The notes under the pieces were generated by a model. It was not told where the DNA came from. It did no database searches and worked only from the letters and a program-made list of their open reading frames with translations. Below, piece after piece: positions 1-8,735 of a stretch of 23,183 nt of DNA. The DNA is from Chara braunii (Eukaryota; Streptophyta; Charophyceae; Charales; Characeae): assembly GCA_003427395.1 (NCBI GenBank), contig BFEA01000312.1, positions 1,493,952 through 1,517,134 on the forward strand. The letters run 5' to 3'. The position numbers were made by a program, and so were the translations under genes. Position 1 is the first letter of the stretch. Every line of letters starts with the position of its first letter.

Positions 1-713
1 GGAAAAACAAATAGCTGATGAAGATTATGCGTGAAAAAGACAAGTTTTGAGCTCAACTACACTAGAAGATGGATTGCGATTCACATAGGAGGAGAAAAAT
101 GAACGATACATGCACTCTACATCACCAAAACACTAGGAAACATCAACACATAAGTTGCGATTTACTCCTACGTGAAAAAACCAGTAGATGATGAAGATTA
201 TGAGTGAAAAATACAAGATTTGAGCTCAACTACACTAAAAGATGGATTGCGATTCACATAGGAGGAGAGAAATGGACAATATATGCATTCTATATCACCA
301 AAACACTAGGAAACATCAACACTTAAGTTGCGATTTACTCCCAAGTGAAAAAACAAGTAGATGATGAAGATTGTGAGTGAAACATACAAGATTTGAGCTC
401 AACTACACTAAAAGATGGATTGCGATTCACATAGGAGGAGAGAAATGGACAATCCATGCACTCTACATCACCAAAACACTAGGAAACATCAACGCATAAG
501 TTGCGATTTACTCCCAAGTGGAAAAACAAGAAGATGATGAAGATTATGAGTGAAAAAAACAAGATTTGAGCTCAACTACACTAAAAGATGGATTGCGATT
601 CACATAGGAGGAGAGAAATAGACAATACATGCACTCTACATCACCAAAATACTAGGAAACATTAATACATAAGTTGCGATTTACTCCCAAGTGGAAAAAC
701 AAGTAGATGATGA
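1..713. repeat. 173-bp satellite, about four tandem copies
   Basis: The landmark GATGGATTGCGATTCACATA starts at 68, 241, 414 and 587, giving an exact period of 173 bases. Other parts of the monomer recur with the same step (the stretch around CACCAAAACACTAGGAAACATCAA and the AAGTTGCGATTTACTCC block). Copies differ only by scattered substitutions and small indels. The array is cut by the window start and breaks off near 713, where a fifth copy loses its frame and runs into a purine tract. A period near 170 is typical of plant and animal centromeric or heterochromatic satellites, but location on the chromosome is inference. Short ORFs here have no coding meaning. Confidence 0.95.
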
Positions 714-724
714 AGAAAAAAACA

Positions 725-821
725 AGATTTGAACTTCACTTCACAAGAAAATAAGCGGAGAGAAGAGAGAGAGGAGGGAGAGGGGATAGGAGGGGCAGAG
801 GAGGAAGAAAAAGAGGAGGAG

Positions 822-853
<32 letters not shown>

Positions 854-955
854 CGAAGAAGAAGAAGAAGAGAGAGAAGAGAAAAAGAAGGAGAAGGAAA
901 GGAGAAGGAGAGGGAGAAGGGGAGAGAGGGGAAGGGAGAAGGAAAAAAATGGCAT
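725..955. repeat. Purine-rich GAA/GGA tract
   Basis: More than 200 bases are almost pure purine on the plus strand, with a core of GAA/GAC triplets near 825-870 flanked by GGAGAAGG-type degenerate repeats. It gives spurious poly-Glu (plus) and poly-Ser (minus) reading frames. Such tracts can adopt triplex structures; that is general knowledge, not shown here. Confidence 0.9.
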
Positions 956-1344
956 CTCTTCACTCACCCCTAGGATGCCTCACTCTCAATGAAGCTTCTT
1001 CCTCCTTGGCTATGGCTTCCTCCTCCTACAAGCCTTCCTTCCTCCTTCTCTCACCTCCTCCAAGTTCCTATGGCTCCTACTACTAAGACTAGGGAGTCCT
1101 TCCCTCTAGGAGGGCTAATAGGACCCCTCTCAGTTTTTCCTTCGTATCCACTAGCATGGGAGCTATGGCGGATTGCCCCCTCCACTACCACTAGCTTGAA
1201 AGGCCTCCTCCCACTAGCTCATAGTCACCTCCAAGCTCCCGGACTCGCAGGGGTTCCCCTCACTACTCTTCAATTGCCTCTAGAGCTCTCCCGGACTCAT
1301 TTGGGCAACATGGACACTCCTCATGTAAGTATGAATGTGGCGGA
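956..1344. other. Unassigned segment between purine tract and LTR
   Basis: No domain is recognisable. A plus-strand frame runs from 989 to 1348 but is Pro/Leu/Ser-rich and low in complexity. A GTAAGT donor-like string lies near 1325. On the minus strand a TATATAAG box (about 1358-1368) would drive transcription into this segment, so it could be the R/U5 part of the adjoining LTR if that LTR is read on the minus strand. It may equally be unrelated repeat. Confidence 0.3.
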
Positions 1345-3278
1345 CTGAATCCCCAGCTTATATAGGCTGGGTACAGCTGTCCAGCCAGCCCTTGGGGCCT
1401 CCCAAGTGCCTCAAGGTGAACCGAGGTAGCCCCTTGGCCAAAATTCACATCTAGGCCTCTCCGGGGGCACATGAGCCTCTTTTTGGCTACGTACATGCAA
1501 TCCGAGTGGTTGGTACTAACTCGGCCTACCCCTTGGGCCTCTTTTCCACCTCCTACCTCTTAGAAAATGCTGTCCCCTTGAATCCAAGGTCCAAACGGTA
1601 GCCTAGTTGGGAGAAAAATGCCTACTGGGCCTTTTTCTCGATTTTTTAAAGTTTCGGCCTCCCTTCGCTAGACCGGACCATTTTCCTAAGTGGCGGCACA
1701 TTTTCAGCCTTGGATCTGGCTGAGATCCAAGGCCAGCAATAATCCGTGTCACCCCCTAGTAGCCCTTGTCTCCATTTTGAGCCCCCAAGTCCAATTTTTC
1801 AATTTTTGGTGCATTCGACTTTCTTTTTGGGCCAAATGCACTGTGTCGTTTTTTTCTCTCTTTTGTTTTCTTTCCATTTTGGTCTGCCACCTCATTCCGG
1901 ATCTAGCCATTTTTTACTAGCCCACAAAAAACAGTTGTTTCCTCTCCACCATTAGATCTGATCTCAGATCCATGGTCCAAAGGAAAACCGGATTTTTTTT
2001 TTTTGCATTTTTTTTTTTTGCCTTTTTAATTCAGATTTTGTTGATATATGGCCCCAAGGGCCATATCTCAGCACTCCGGCCTTCACTCCTTAGATCTAGG
2101 AGGAGTGAGGTCATCATTGGGACCTGGCAGTCCGTACTGCAGCCATCCCAATGGGCCGGCACACTCCCCACCACCCATTCCTCCTATTTTCTCTTATTTT
2201 CCCTTATTTTTCTCTTCTTTTTTCTTTTCTTTTTCTTTTATTTTTGTTGTGACATGTGTCAATTTGCTGTGCACTCTCTTTCTAGGCCTTGGAGCGTAGA
2301 TTGTGGCCAGGTTCATGGCCGGTTGTTGGCCGTTACACCCCGGCCCACCAAGTTGGCATGCCCATGGCCGTAGGGGGCTCAATTTCCTCCCGTTAGCCTC
2401 CATTTTGAGCCCCCTTGACTCCGATTTTTTTTGGCTAGCCCGTTTCTTGCTTGGAGCCCCTTGGGCTTTTTTTTTCTCATGCTTAGCTAGTCCGAAATAC
2501 TCCGGACTGCTGGACAACACTCTCCTTATTATTTTTTTATTGCTCCTCACTCCCGCTTTCACCCGTTTGGGCCCCACTAGTGTTGGCACCAGTGATGCTA
2601 ATATTTTCCACCGTCGATATCCTTGATCTCGACGAGTCCCACCGGTACTTGTCCCACTGGTACCGCATTTTCCGCCTAGCCTCACGTGGTCCCCGGCACC
2701 GGTCTCATAGGTGCCACATTTTCTCTTGGTCTCATGCGGTCCCCGACACTTTGTCCCGCCGGTACCGCATCTTCTCTTGGTCTCACGCGGCCCCCGGCAT
2801 CTTTGTCCCACCGGTACCGCATCTCTTCTTGGTCTTACGCGGTCCCTGGCACTGTCCCGCCGGTACCGCATCTTATCTTGGCCTTTGACCCCCTTGCTGC
2901 CGCGCCCTGACCGCCTACTCGGCGTGACTATGTTTTCTCATACCGGCGCCTTACGTACCATTCACCCATTTCTCTCGCTTTTTTCCTCTCTCTGCGGCAT
3001 GTCTCCTATGTCACTGCCTTTCCACGGCGGTCCTTCTCCATCTCGGGGAAGGGTCGCCCTAGCCGTTTCCTCACGGTCTTCAGTCGCTCCTTGTTCCGTC
3101 AATTTCTTCTTGGTTCAATGGTCCCAACGACTTTGGGCAGACCCTAGGTTCCTAGTGCCTGTGCCTAAGCCTTGATCCTTCCATCCTTCTTGCCTCTGGT
3201 TTTCTCTGTCGTGCACAAATTACCCATATACAGTCTCTCGAGTGACGGGAAGTCATTCGGGACTCACCAGTCCCGACA
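1345..3278. mobile_element. Long LTR, left copy (about 1.9 kb)
   Basis: This segment matches the reverse complement of 9059-10941 over nearly its whole length, in collinear order. Examples are the CAGCCTTGGATCT block at 1708, the block around the 'gagcccccttg' string near 2408, the minisatellite at 2636-2890, and the run GTCGTGCACAAATT to AGTCCCGACA at 3210-3278. It has an extra stretch of about 170 bases near 1465-1630 relative to the other copy. The 3278 edge carries an 8-bp perfect hairpin (TCGGGACT/AGTCCCGA, 3257-3276). Read on the minus strand it starts TGTCGGGA right after a stem and polypurine tract (3280-3314), suggesting a 3' LTR of a minus-strand element. The 1345 edge is approximate. 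Confidence 0.75.
2636..2890. repeat. LTR-internal minisatellite, about 55-bp unit (left copy)
   Basis: About five diverged units are each built on 'cccgccggtaccgcatcttc' plus 'ttggtctcacgcggtccc'. The same family of units occurs, inverted and more diverged, at 9430-9690 in the other LTR copy, so the array predates the separation of the two copies. It generates long repetitive reading frames on both strands that should not be read as genes. Confidence 0.85.
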
Positions 3279-3279
3279 C

Positions 3280-3314
3280 ATTCCCCCCACTCATTCGCGA
3301 TGTCCTCATCTCGC
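3280..3314 (-). promoter_or_regulatory. Stem plus polypurine tract next to LTR
   Basis: On the minus strand a short inverted repeat (GCGAGATG...CATCGCG, 3296-3314) is followed by GAGTGGGGGGAAT and then by the LTR edge TGTCGGGA. The same layout, inverted repeat followed by G-rich polypurine run followed by TG, is seen at 4741-4790 on the minus strand and 7285-7316 on the plus strand. At 7285 it follows a pol gene. In Ty3/gypsy elements the polypurine tract primes plus-strand DNA synthesis and marks the start of the 3' LTR. Confidence 0.65.
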
Positions 3315-3335
3315 ACCAATCCATAGTTAGTAGGG

Positions 3336-3373
3336 GTTTGGGGGTGATAGGCAGACGGGGGAGGGGGTAGGGT
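3336..3373 (+). other. G-run cluster
   Basis: Five runs of three to five or more G lie within 40 bases (GGGG, GGGGG, GGGGG, GGGGG, GGG), a pattern able to form a G-quadruplex. It lies between the methyltransferase fragment and the polypurine tract. Function unknown. Confidence 0.5.
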
Positions 3374-3536
3374 GAGACGAGTAGTTAGCTTGCCAGGGTT
3401 CTTTTCTTTTGTCCGTTCTCATTCCTTACTCGGGGTTTTCTTTAGCTTCCGCCCTTCGGGGTGGAGGAGGGTACGGGGGAGTTAAAGGTTCTGTTTCGGG
3501 TTTCTCCTTTTTCATGTCAGTCAGGCTTAGTTTTAG

Positions 3537-3900
3537 TTACCATCCCATGACGCTCAGGTCCTGGCAAGGGAAGCCTGCCACAATCAGACCAACAGACTCC
3601 TCAACAAGGGTTTCCCTTGAATTGCGTAACATCCCCAAGTTCAATAATGTCTTTGTAACGAGCACGTAACATTCCCTGTGCATCAATGTCCGTCTCACAG
3701 CCGTATCTCTTTCTCACTGGAACTTCCAAATACCGGAGGGCTTCCCAGCAGCCTCCAATATCGTCCCATAAGGAGAGAACAACAAGTCAATCACCCTCCC
3801 AAGGGACCGAGGTAAAAGGGAGATTTTGGCGACGAATGTCATAAGGATCATTCGCCATGACTTCCTCAAGGTGCAAGCTAGCAACACGTCAAGGGGCTCA
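3537..3900 (-). pseudogene. DNA (cytosine-5) methyltransferase fragment
   Basis: The minus-strand frame from about 3855 to 3604 contains LVVLSLWDDIGG (3786-3751), which fits C5-methyltransferase motif I, the S-adenosylmethionine-binding loop. It is followed by a CETDID stretch where the cofactor-binding acidic residue of motif II is expected, then a 'GDVTQ' stretch as in motif III. After a frameshift near 3605 comes VAGFPCQDLSVMG (3581-3543), motif IV with the catalytic cysteine at 3566-3564. These enzymes methylate cytosine C5 in DNA. The piece is broken by TGA at 3789-3787, by the frameshift, and ends at TAA 3539-3537; motifs VIII-X and a target domain are not visible downstream. The spacing of motifs I to IV (about 60 residues) suits the family. 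It sits immediately before a polypurine tract and LTR, so it was probably carried by a retrotransposon; a host-gene fragment is the alternative. Possible upstream coding sequence continues to about 4180. Confidence 0.72.
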
Positions 3901-4029
3901 AGCAGCTTGATGTCTCTTTCTCTCTTTCTCTCAGCATCAAGTTGACTACGATCACCCCTTGGGAGGAGGGGATCCGACGACAGACATGCCTTGCAGCTAG
4001 TCTTTCATTGTACGTTATTTCTCGCTCTC

Positions 4030-4180
4030 GACAATGTCTTGAAGCCTGCATTCGTAATCTCAAATCTATCTTCCCATTTTATTGAGGAAACATTATCGAG
4101 CAAAACCCATTTTGGTTCCGTCTCATTCATTAACATAATCTACTTTTTGGCCTGTGCAATCCATGTTTCCCTTTCATCCT
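4030..4180 (-). pseudogene. Possible coding remnant upstream of methyltransferase
   Basis: A minus-strand frame broken by one TAG just before 4139 reads EPKWVLLDNVSSI at 4118-4080. The WVLLDNV string resembles C5-methyltransferase motif VI (usually ENV), but with Asp for Glu, and it lies upstream of motif I rather than downstream. That order is known in the plant DRM (domains rearranged) methyltransferases. The likeness is short and may be chance. The frame ends at a TGA near 4010. Confidence 0.3.
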
Positions 4181-4189
4181 TCCCCGAGG

Positions 4190-4740
4190 CTCAGGTTTTG
4201 CCAAATCCACGTACATTTCCCCCGGGTCATTTTTCCCGGCCTTTCTCAGGTCCTGCCAATTCCGCATGCATATCATCCTCCGTCCTTTCTTGCCCTTTAC
4301 TTAATTGACTTTCCCTCTGCAATGCCCGGTTCATCCCTTGTGCATCTCTTTTCCATACCTTTTTCTCAGGCCCATGCAACCGATTTACTCATTCGTTCCT
4401 CAGCCTGCCAGTCCTTTTTCTCAGATCCATACAAAGTCAATCATACGAGTCTTTTTCTTTTTCGGACGTATCGCCCGACCCATTTTCAAGCTCATGCCAA
4501 TTCAATCACACAAGTCTTTTTCTCTTCTGGGCATCTTGCCAGACCCCTTTTCCTCAGACCCACACAAAACCAATTACACAATCCTTTTCTGTTCTGGGCA
4601 TCTTGCCAGACCCCCTTTTCTCAAACCCACGCAAAGCCAATTACACAATTCTTTTCTGTTATGGGCATCTTGCCAGGCCCCCTTTTCTCAGGCCCACGCA
4701 AAGCCAATTACACAATTCTTTTGCATGCGTTTTCATTGGT
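4190..4740. repeat. Degenerate tandem array, about 75-bp unit
   Basis: Units contain 'gggcatcttgccagacccc', 'cttttctcaggcccacgcaa' and 'ccaattacacaattctttt'. The three units at 4525-4740 are nearly identical; units toward 4190 become progressively more diverged in sequence and length. The array begins right beside a stem and polypurine-like motif (4741-4790, minus strand), so it may be the U3 part of another LTR. Plus-strand frames through it are by-products of the repeat. Confidence 0.85.
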
Positions 4741-4790
4741 AGATGGCACACCTTCCCCCCATTCAAAACACGATGTCCCCATCGCGCGAC
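4741..4790 (-). promoter_or_regulatory. Second stem plus polypurine-like tract
   Basis: On the minus strand CGCGATGGGGACATCGTG is followed by TTTTGAATGGGGGGAAGG and then TGTGCC. This parallels 3280-3314 and suggests the 3' end of another minus-strand element, with an LTR starting near 4744 and running into the 75-bp array. No pol sequence is recognisable just upstream (4800-5180), so the rest of that element is missing. Confidence 0.45.
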
Positions 4791-4799
4791 TGGTTCTCA

Positions 4800-5180
4800 C
4801 TCGGAGGTACGAGACCCTTGGCCCGCCGACTGAGTCACGGACGTAAGCCCACTTGCTTCACAAAGGAGGGGTGATCACTTCCTCCCCAGCGGGTGGCGCC
4901 TCATCCTTCCCCTTAATTCGACCTTTCTTCTCTTACGTGGCGAGCACTAATACTGAGGTTCCTTCTCGCGTCTGGCAGGCAGGTTAAATCCAAGCCTTCC
5001 AGGGCCTCGTCTAGCCGTAAAAGCGTTCCTCGCGAATCGGTCCTCCCGAGTGGTAATTTTCTGGATTCGGCGTCTTCCTTTCAAGAGAGTTGGGGGTCTC
5101 AATTAGTCCGCGAGTGCAGTTACGAAGACCTCGCAATTAGTCCCGAAACGGTTGTAATGTTCCGACAGGGCAGTGTCCAT
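4800..5180. other. No recognisable feature
   Basis: No open frame of note, repeat or RNA gene was recognised here. It lies between the minus-strand 3' end at 4741-4790 and the truncated plus-strand pol, so it is probably the remains of one or the other element. Confidence 0.3.
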
Positions 5181-5186
5181 GCCCTG

Positions 5187-5250
5187 TGGTGGTGACGGAC
5201 TCCACCCGGTACCTTCCCCCGGCCCCATGGTGGTGACGGACTCCACCCGG
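5187..5250. repeat. Two-copy 23-bp direct repeat
   Basis: The 23-base string beginning TGGTGGTGACGGACTCC and ending ACCCGG is found at 5187-5209 and 5228-5250, a 41-base step. It ends just where recognisable pol sequence begins, so it may mark the rearrangement that truncated the element. Confidence 0.8.
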
Positions 5251-5253
5251 ACC

Positions 5254-5913
5254 GATGCCCTCGACAGTTGTGGCTGCTGTGTTACAAAAAGACTTCTCTT
5301 TGACAGATCCTACAATTACTAGGTGACTCATGCACATAAGGATGTTTGATTATGTGGTGGAGCGGATATCAATGCCAAAGAACTCAGTTGCAGATGGGTT
5401 GTCGCGGATCACATTGGAAGAGGGGGATCGAGGGTCACCTGGAGGGGTTGATAAGTTTGTACGAATGGAGATAGGTTCATTAAAGATGGAATCAAGTACT
5501 AGTAACGCTTTTTTGTTCCTAGAGAACCTCTATACCGGTAAGTACTACCAAATAGGAAAATATCTCATAGGGGAAACAAAGGTTGATGATAAGCTCAGAA
5601 AGGAGGCTCAGCAGTACTGCCTTAAGGCAGGCCACCTCTTCAAGAGACCACCTAAGAACGGTATGCCGATGAGAGTAGTCTGAGATGAGGGCGAACAGAA
5701 AGAAATGATAGAGGAGCTTCACGATGGGATCGTTGGAGGACATAAAGGGGTGAAAGGTACTTTCGAGAAGGTCAGGAATCTTTACTGGTGGGAAGACTTA
5801 TAGAGATGTCGAGTCTTACTGTCGGACACGCATGAAATGTCTGAAAAGAGTTGTCGTTAAGTACAAGGAACCGAAAAAAGTTCCCTTCCTACCCGACCGC
5901 AATAGGGTAAAAA
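5254..5913 (+). pseudogene. Ty3/gypsy pol: RNase H end and integrase zinc domain
   Basis: The frame through 5330-5683 reads FDYVVERISMPKNSVADGLS, the connection between RNase H and integrase typical of Ty3/gypsy pol. Recognisable sequence starts near 5254 (a DFSLTDPTIT stretch), so the protease, RT and most of RNase H are missing. After the linker comes the integrase zinc-binding module, with the two His in LHDGIVGGH but only part of the Cys pair (a Cys-to-Arg change in CRTRMKC). In-frame TGA codons occur at 5324-5326 and 5681-5683, and frameshifts near 5800 and before 5914. The 5' edge abuts a 23-bp direct repeat. Non-functional as sequenced. Confidence 0.85.
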
Positions 5914-7206
5914 ATTCACGTGGACTTAGTCAAAATGCCCAAAGGTGAAGGAAAAATGAACTATATCATGGATATCAGGGATAATCTTACTGGATTTGTG
6001 GAGGCATGGGTTCTTCGACAGAAAACAGGGAGAGCTGTTAGTGAGTGTCTGACATAATATATCACTCGATATTGGTGCGTCGGAAAGATCGTCATGGACA
6101 AGGGGTCAAAGTTCATGGCCAAAGAAGTCCAGGACTTGCTCCAAAGGGTGAGTATCCGAGTGTCACTAACCTCGGCATACCATCCTCAGACTAACGCCCC
6201 TGTTGAAAGAGGACACCGATCTCTAGTAAACGCGCTCACCAAATGGTGCGAAGGGATGGAGAAAAAGTGACCTAGGTACCTGAGATTCACAGTTTGGGCA
6301 GATAACGTTATTGTTCGATCAACCACCGGGTATCCGCCCTACACTTTGTGGTTCGGGAGGCACTGCCCCTTACCTATAGAATTTCATGCGGATTCTTGGA
6401 CGAAGATTAACTGGGAGGAGGTGTCAACAAGGGAGCAACTATTGAGTGTTAGGATTAGGCAAATAGCTGAGACACTCGAAGATAGCACCCTAGACGCCAT
6501 AGAAAAACTAAAAATCCATAGGGGGAAAGAGAAGGAAAGGTGGGATAAAAATCTTCGAGTCAGGCAGGAAGGAATACCGATGGGGAACCTAGTTTTACTC
6601 TACGATTTTACTCTGGAGAGAACATGGATAGGGAAACTAGCGAACCGATGAATGGGGCCCTACCGTGTAGTTAAGAGGTTAGAAGGCGGGGCCTATCTGC
6701 TTGAGGAATTAGACGGGACTAGATGGAAAAAGCCAGTATGCGGCGCTCGTTTAAAAGTATTTAAGGAACGGGGCGAAACCCACATGAATCTGAAGAGGAA
6801 TAAAGGGAAGGAAAAGGTTGAGGAAAAACCAGTGACACCTTCAGAGGAGCTGACGATAGAACCCATAAGCCGTCATAAGTTGTCCACCTATGAGGTAGGA
6901 GAACCCTCTAAGAGAACCACGAAAGGGACGCGAGAAAAGGTCTTAGGGGTCCAAAATAGCCTAAGGAAGGACACAAAGAAAAGATGGCAAAAGATCTTGG
7001 AGTTAGCTACGCTAAGGCGAGAAAAGAAGCGCAAGGGTAAGGAAGTCATTAGGAGTGTGGTAGTCGTGGGTAAGGGAGAGAACAAACACCGTCAAGAGAG
7101 GAGACGGTGGAGAGCCAAGAAACGATTAGGGGTCAAGAAAAAAATGATTAAGCAAACGCGAGACAAGAAAAAAAAGCAAGAGAGAAGGATTCGACGGAAA
7201 CGGTAA
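5914..7206 (+). pseudogene. Ty3/gypsy integrase core, GPY domain and Lys-rich tail
   Basis: One frame runs from 5914 to the stop at 7204-7206, broken by TAA 6055-6057, TGA 6268-6270 and TGA 6649-6651. The DDE triad is visible: Asp at 5923-5925 (IHVDL), Asp at 6097-6099 (VMDKG) and Glu at 6205-6207 (PVERGH), with 35 residues between the second Asp and the Glu. The C-terminal GPY module (MGPYRVVKRLEGGAYLLEEL) starts at 6652. After it comes an unusual tail of about 130 residues, strongly Lys/Arg-rich over its last half, for example VKKKMIKQTRDKKKKQERR. Integrase would insert the element's cDNA into the genome. It is a different family from the minus-strand element at 11088-17629 though related. 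The stem and polypurine tract at 7285-7315 follow directly. Confidence 0.88.
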
Positions 7207-7284
7207 GCGTAATCTTGGGTTGATGGGTAGAGATTAAGGATCAACATTTCCTTCATTCTTCTTTATGTTGATATACCAAGATGG

Positions 7285-7316
7285 CTCGTCGGGGCCGTCG
7301 AGAATGGGGGGGGGGC
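7285..7316 (+). promoter_or_regulatory. Stem plus polypurine tract after plus-strand pol
   Basis: The near-palindrome CTCGTCGGGGCCGTCGAG (7285-7302) is followed by AAT and ten G (7306-7315), then CTGCTGTCGGGCGG. Its position about 80 bases after the end of pol fits a Ty3/gypsy polypurine tract, making 7317 the likely start of a 3' LTR. Confidence 0.65.
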
Positions 7317-8735
7317 TGCTGTCGGGCGGCTCCAGCCTTATGCCGTCCCTTACTTCCTTGATAAGGACCCTTGACGCTCACTTACTCTACTGACAGGGAA
7401 CACGAGTACCGGTCCGCGACATCCGAAAGGAATGGGATCGCAAACATTTGAAGAGACATTCTTGCCTAGGGAATACAGGCGTAAGCTGTTGACGAGGCAT
7501 AAAAAGACTACCACAGCGGGATTGTCAAGGGCTCGGGACGAAGGGCACGACCGCGAGGAGTCAGAGTTGCACCAAGGGTCGACAAAAAGCCAGGGGAAAA
7601 AGAGCGTTGGGCACTTGGTGCAAGGTCTTTGGGCATTCCAAGCGACAGTGTTCTCAAAAATTATCTTGACTAAGCGGACAGCGGGACGAGTGTGCGCCGA
7701 TAAGTATCGTACCGCTCCTTTCTGGAACGCTTGGCGCTAAGGGAAAGAGGTCACGGGCCTAAGGCTCGAAAGTGGGCCTACCGGGCCTGAATTTCGGATG
7801 GGGCCTGTGGGGTGTTTCCAAAGGGAACCAAGGCCTCTCGTGTGTGGGGACCACCTAGGCCTAGTAGGCCCGATATCGGGCGGCCGCAGACCAGTCGGCC
7901 ACCGGAAACTTTAAGTATCGGACACAGGCTAAGTGTCTAGAGAAGAATCAACCAGCGCTTTCATCAGAATCGCCTGGAGAAATTAGGGGTCCGAAAGGGA
8001 TCCCTAAAATCCCCCCATCAATTATAAAATTAACCCTTGAGATCAACACAATGAACAGTCACGCTTACCTCGCCTAGAGCCTACTATTTTTTGTTTGATC
8101 CTAGGCAATTCACGATGCGGCTGCCCTCGGAGTCGGGATATGCTCGGCGTGTTCTTTTTATACTAGCCAATTGATGAGGGAATGGACCCTCAGAATTTTA
8201 TTAATTCTACCGACAAATTTAAAATTGTGAAAAATAATTAAAAATAATAAAAGGAAAGAAAATACGAATATTTATTATTTCATTGAATTTATTCAGGATT
8301 TATCCTTGATGGAATTGTCCTTAATCTTCATTGACTTTGATAATGGAATAAAAAATTAGTAAAATAATTAAAAATAACAAAAGAAGAGAAAACAAACGAT
8401 TATTTATGACTTGATTATTTTTTTATGGGATTTATTTCTGATGATTTTTGCTGGAAATTATCGATTTATCCTTGATTCTCCGATTCGTATGGGTCTCCGC
8501 TGATTATAGATCGCGGCTTGACTTTACCCGATTCGTCTGATTGGTACGCTCGGTATGACCCCGCTGTTGTTGGGTGAGTGGGACTGTTTTGTGGTTTACG
8601 GCGACGTGGTTGATATGGGGCGGTCATCGACACAACACTATTACTCTTGTACGGTTACCGTTTCGGACCTGGTATGGTACTATCATTGGGACAGCATCCG
8701 TACGGGCAACTTCGGTTCACTGTTGAGACGACCGG
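7317..8735 (+). mobile_element. Probable 3' LTR of plus-strand element
   Basis: It begins TGCTGTCGGGCGG straight after the polypurine tract. No second copy is present in the window, so the far edge is unknown; 8735 is the limit set by the next LTR fragment. The segment holds GC-rich sequence to about 8000, then a very AT-rich part to 8490. Short frames at 7432-7740 and 8555-8833 have no recognisable domain. A solo unrelated repeat between 8000 and 8700 cannot be excluded. Confidence 0.45.
8227..8490. repeat. AT-rich 130-bp direct duplication
   Basis: The string AAAATAATTAAAAATAA occurs at 8231 and again at 8361, and the flanking sequence (AAAAGGAAAGAAAA / AAAAGAAGAGAAAA, then TTATTTAT..., then GGGATTTAT/CAGGATTTAT) keeps the same step of about 130 bases. 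The composition contrasts sharply with the GC-rich surroundings. Confidence 0.7.

Noticed and set aside
1-720. CRISPR-like array
   Set aside because: Whole 173-bp units repeat without distinct spacers; this is a satellite.
662-992. Poly-Glu and poly-Ser reading frames
   Set aside because: By-products of the GAA/GGA purine tract; the residues simply repeat the triplets.
989-1348. Possible host exon with a GTAAGT donor
   Set aside because: Low-complexity Pro/Leu/Ser frame, no acceptor or continuation identified, and directly flanked by LTR sequence.
2194-2871. 225-codon minus-strand frame rich in Arg, Gly and Thr
   Set aside because: Runs through the LTR minisatellite, and its peptide repeats follow the DNA repeat; the inverted LTR copy does not keep the frame.
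4154-4846. 230-codon plus-strand frame with a repeated peptide
   Set aside because: Encoded by the 75-bp tandem array, open in more than one frame, with no domain.
7432-7740. 102-codon plus-strand frame after the polypurine tract
   Set aside because: Lies within the presumed LTR; no domain and no homologue within the window.
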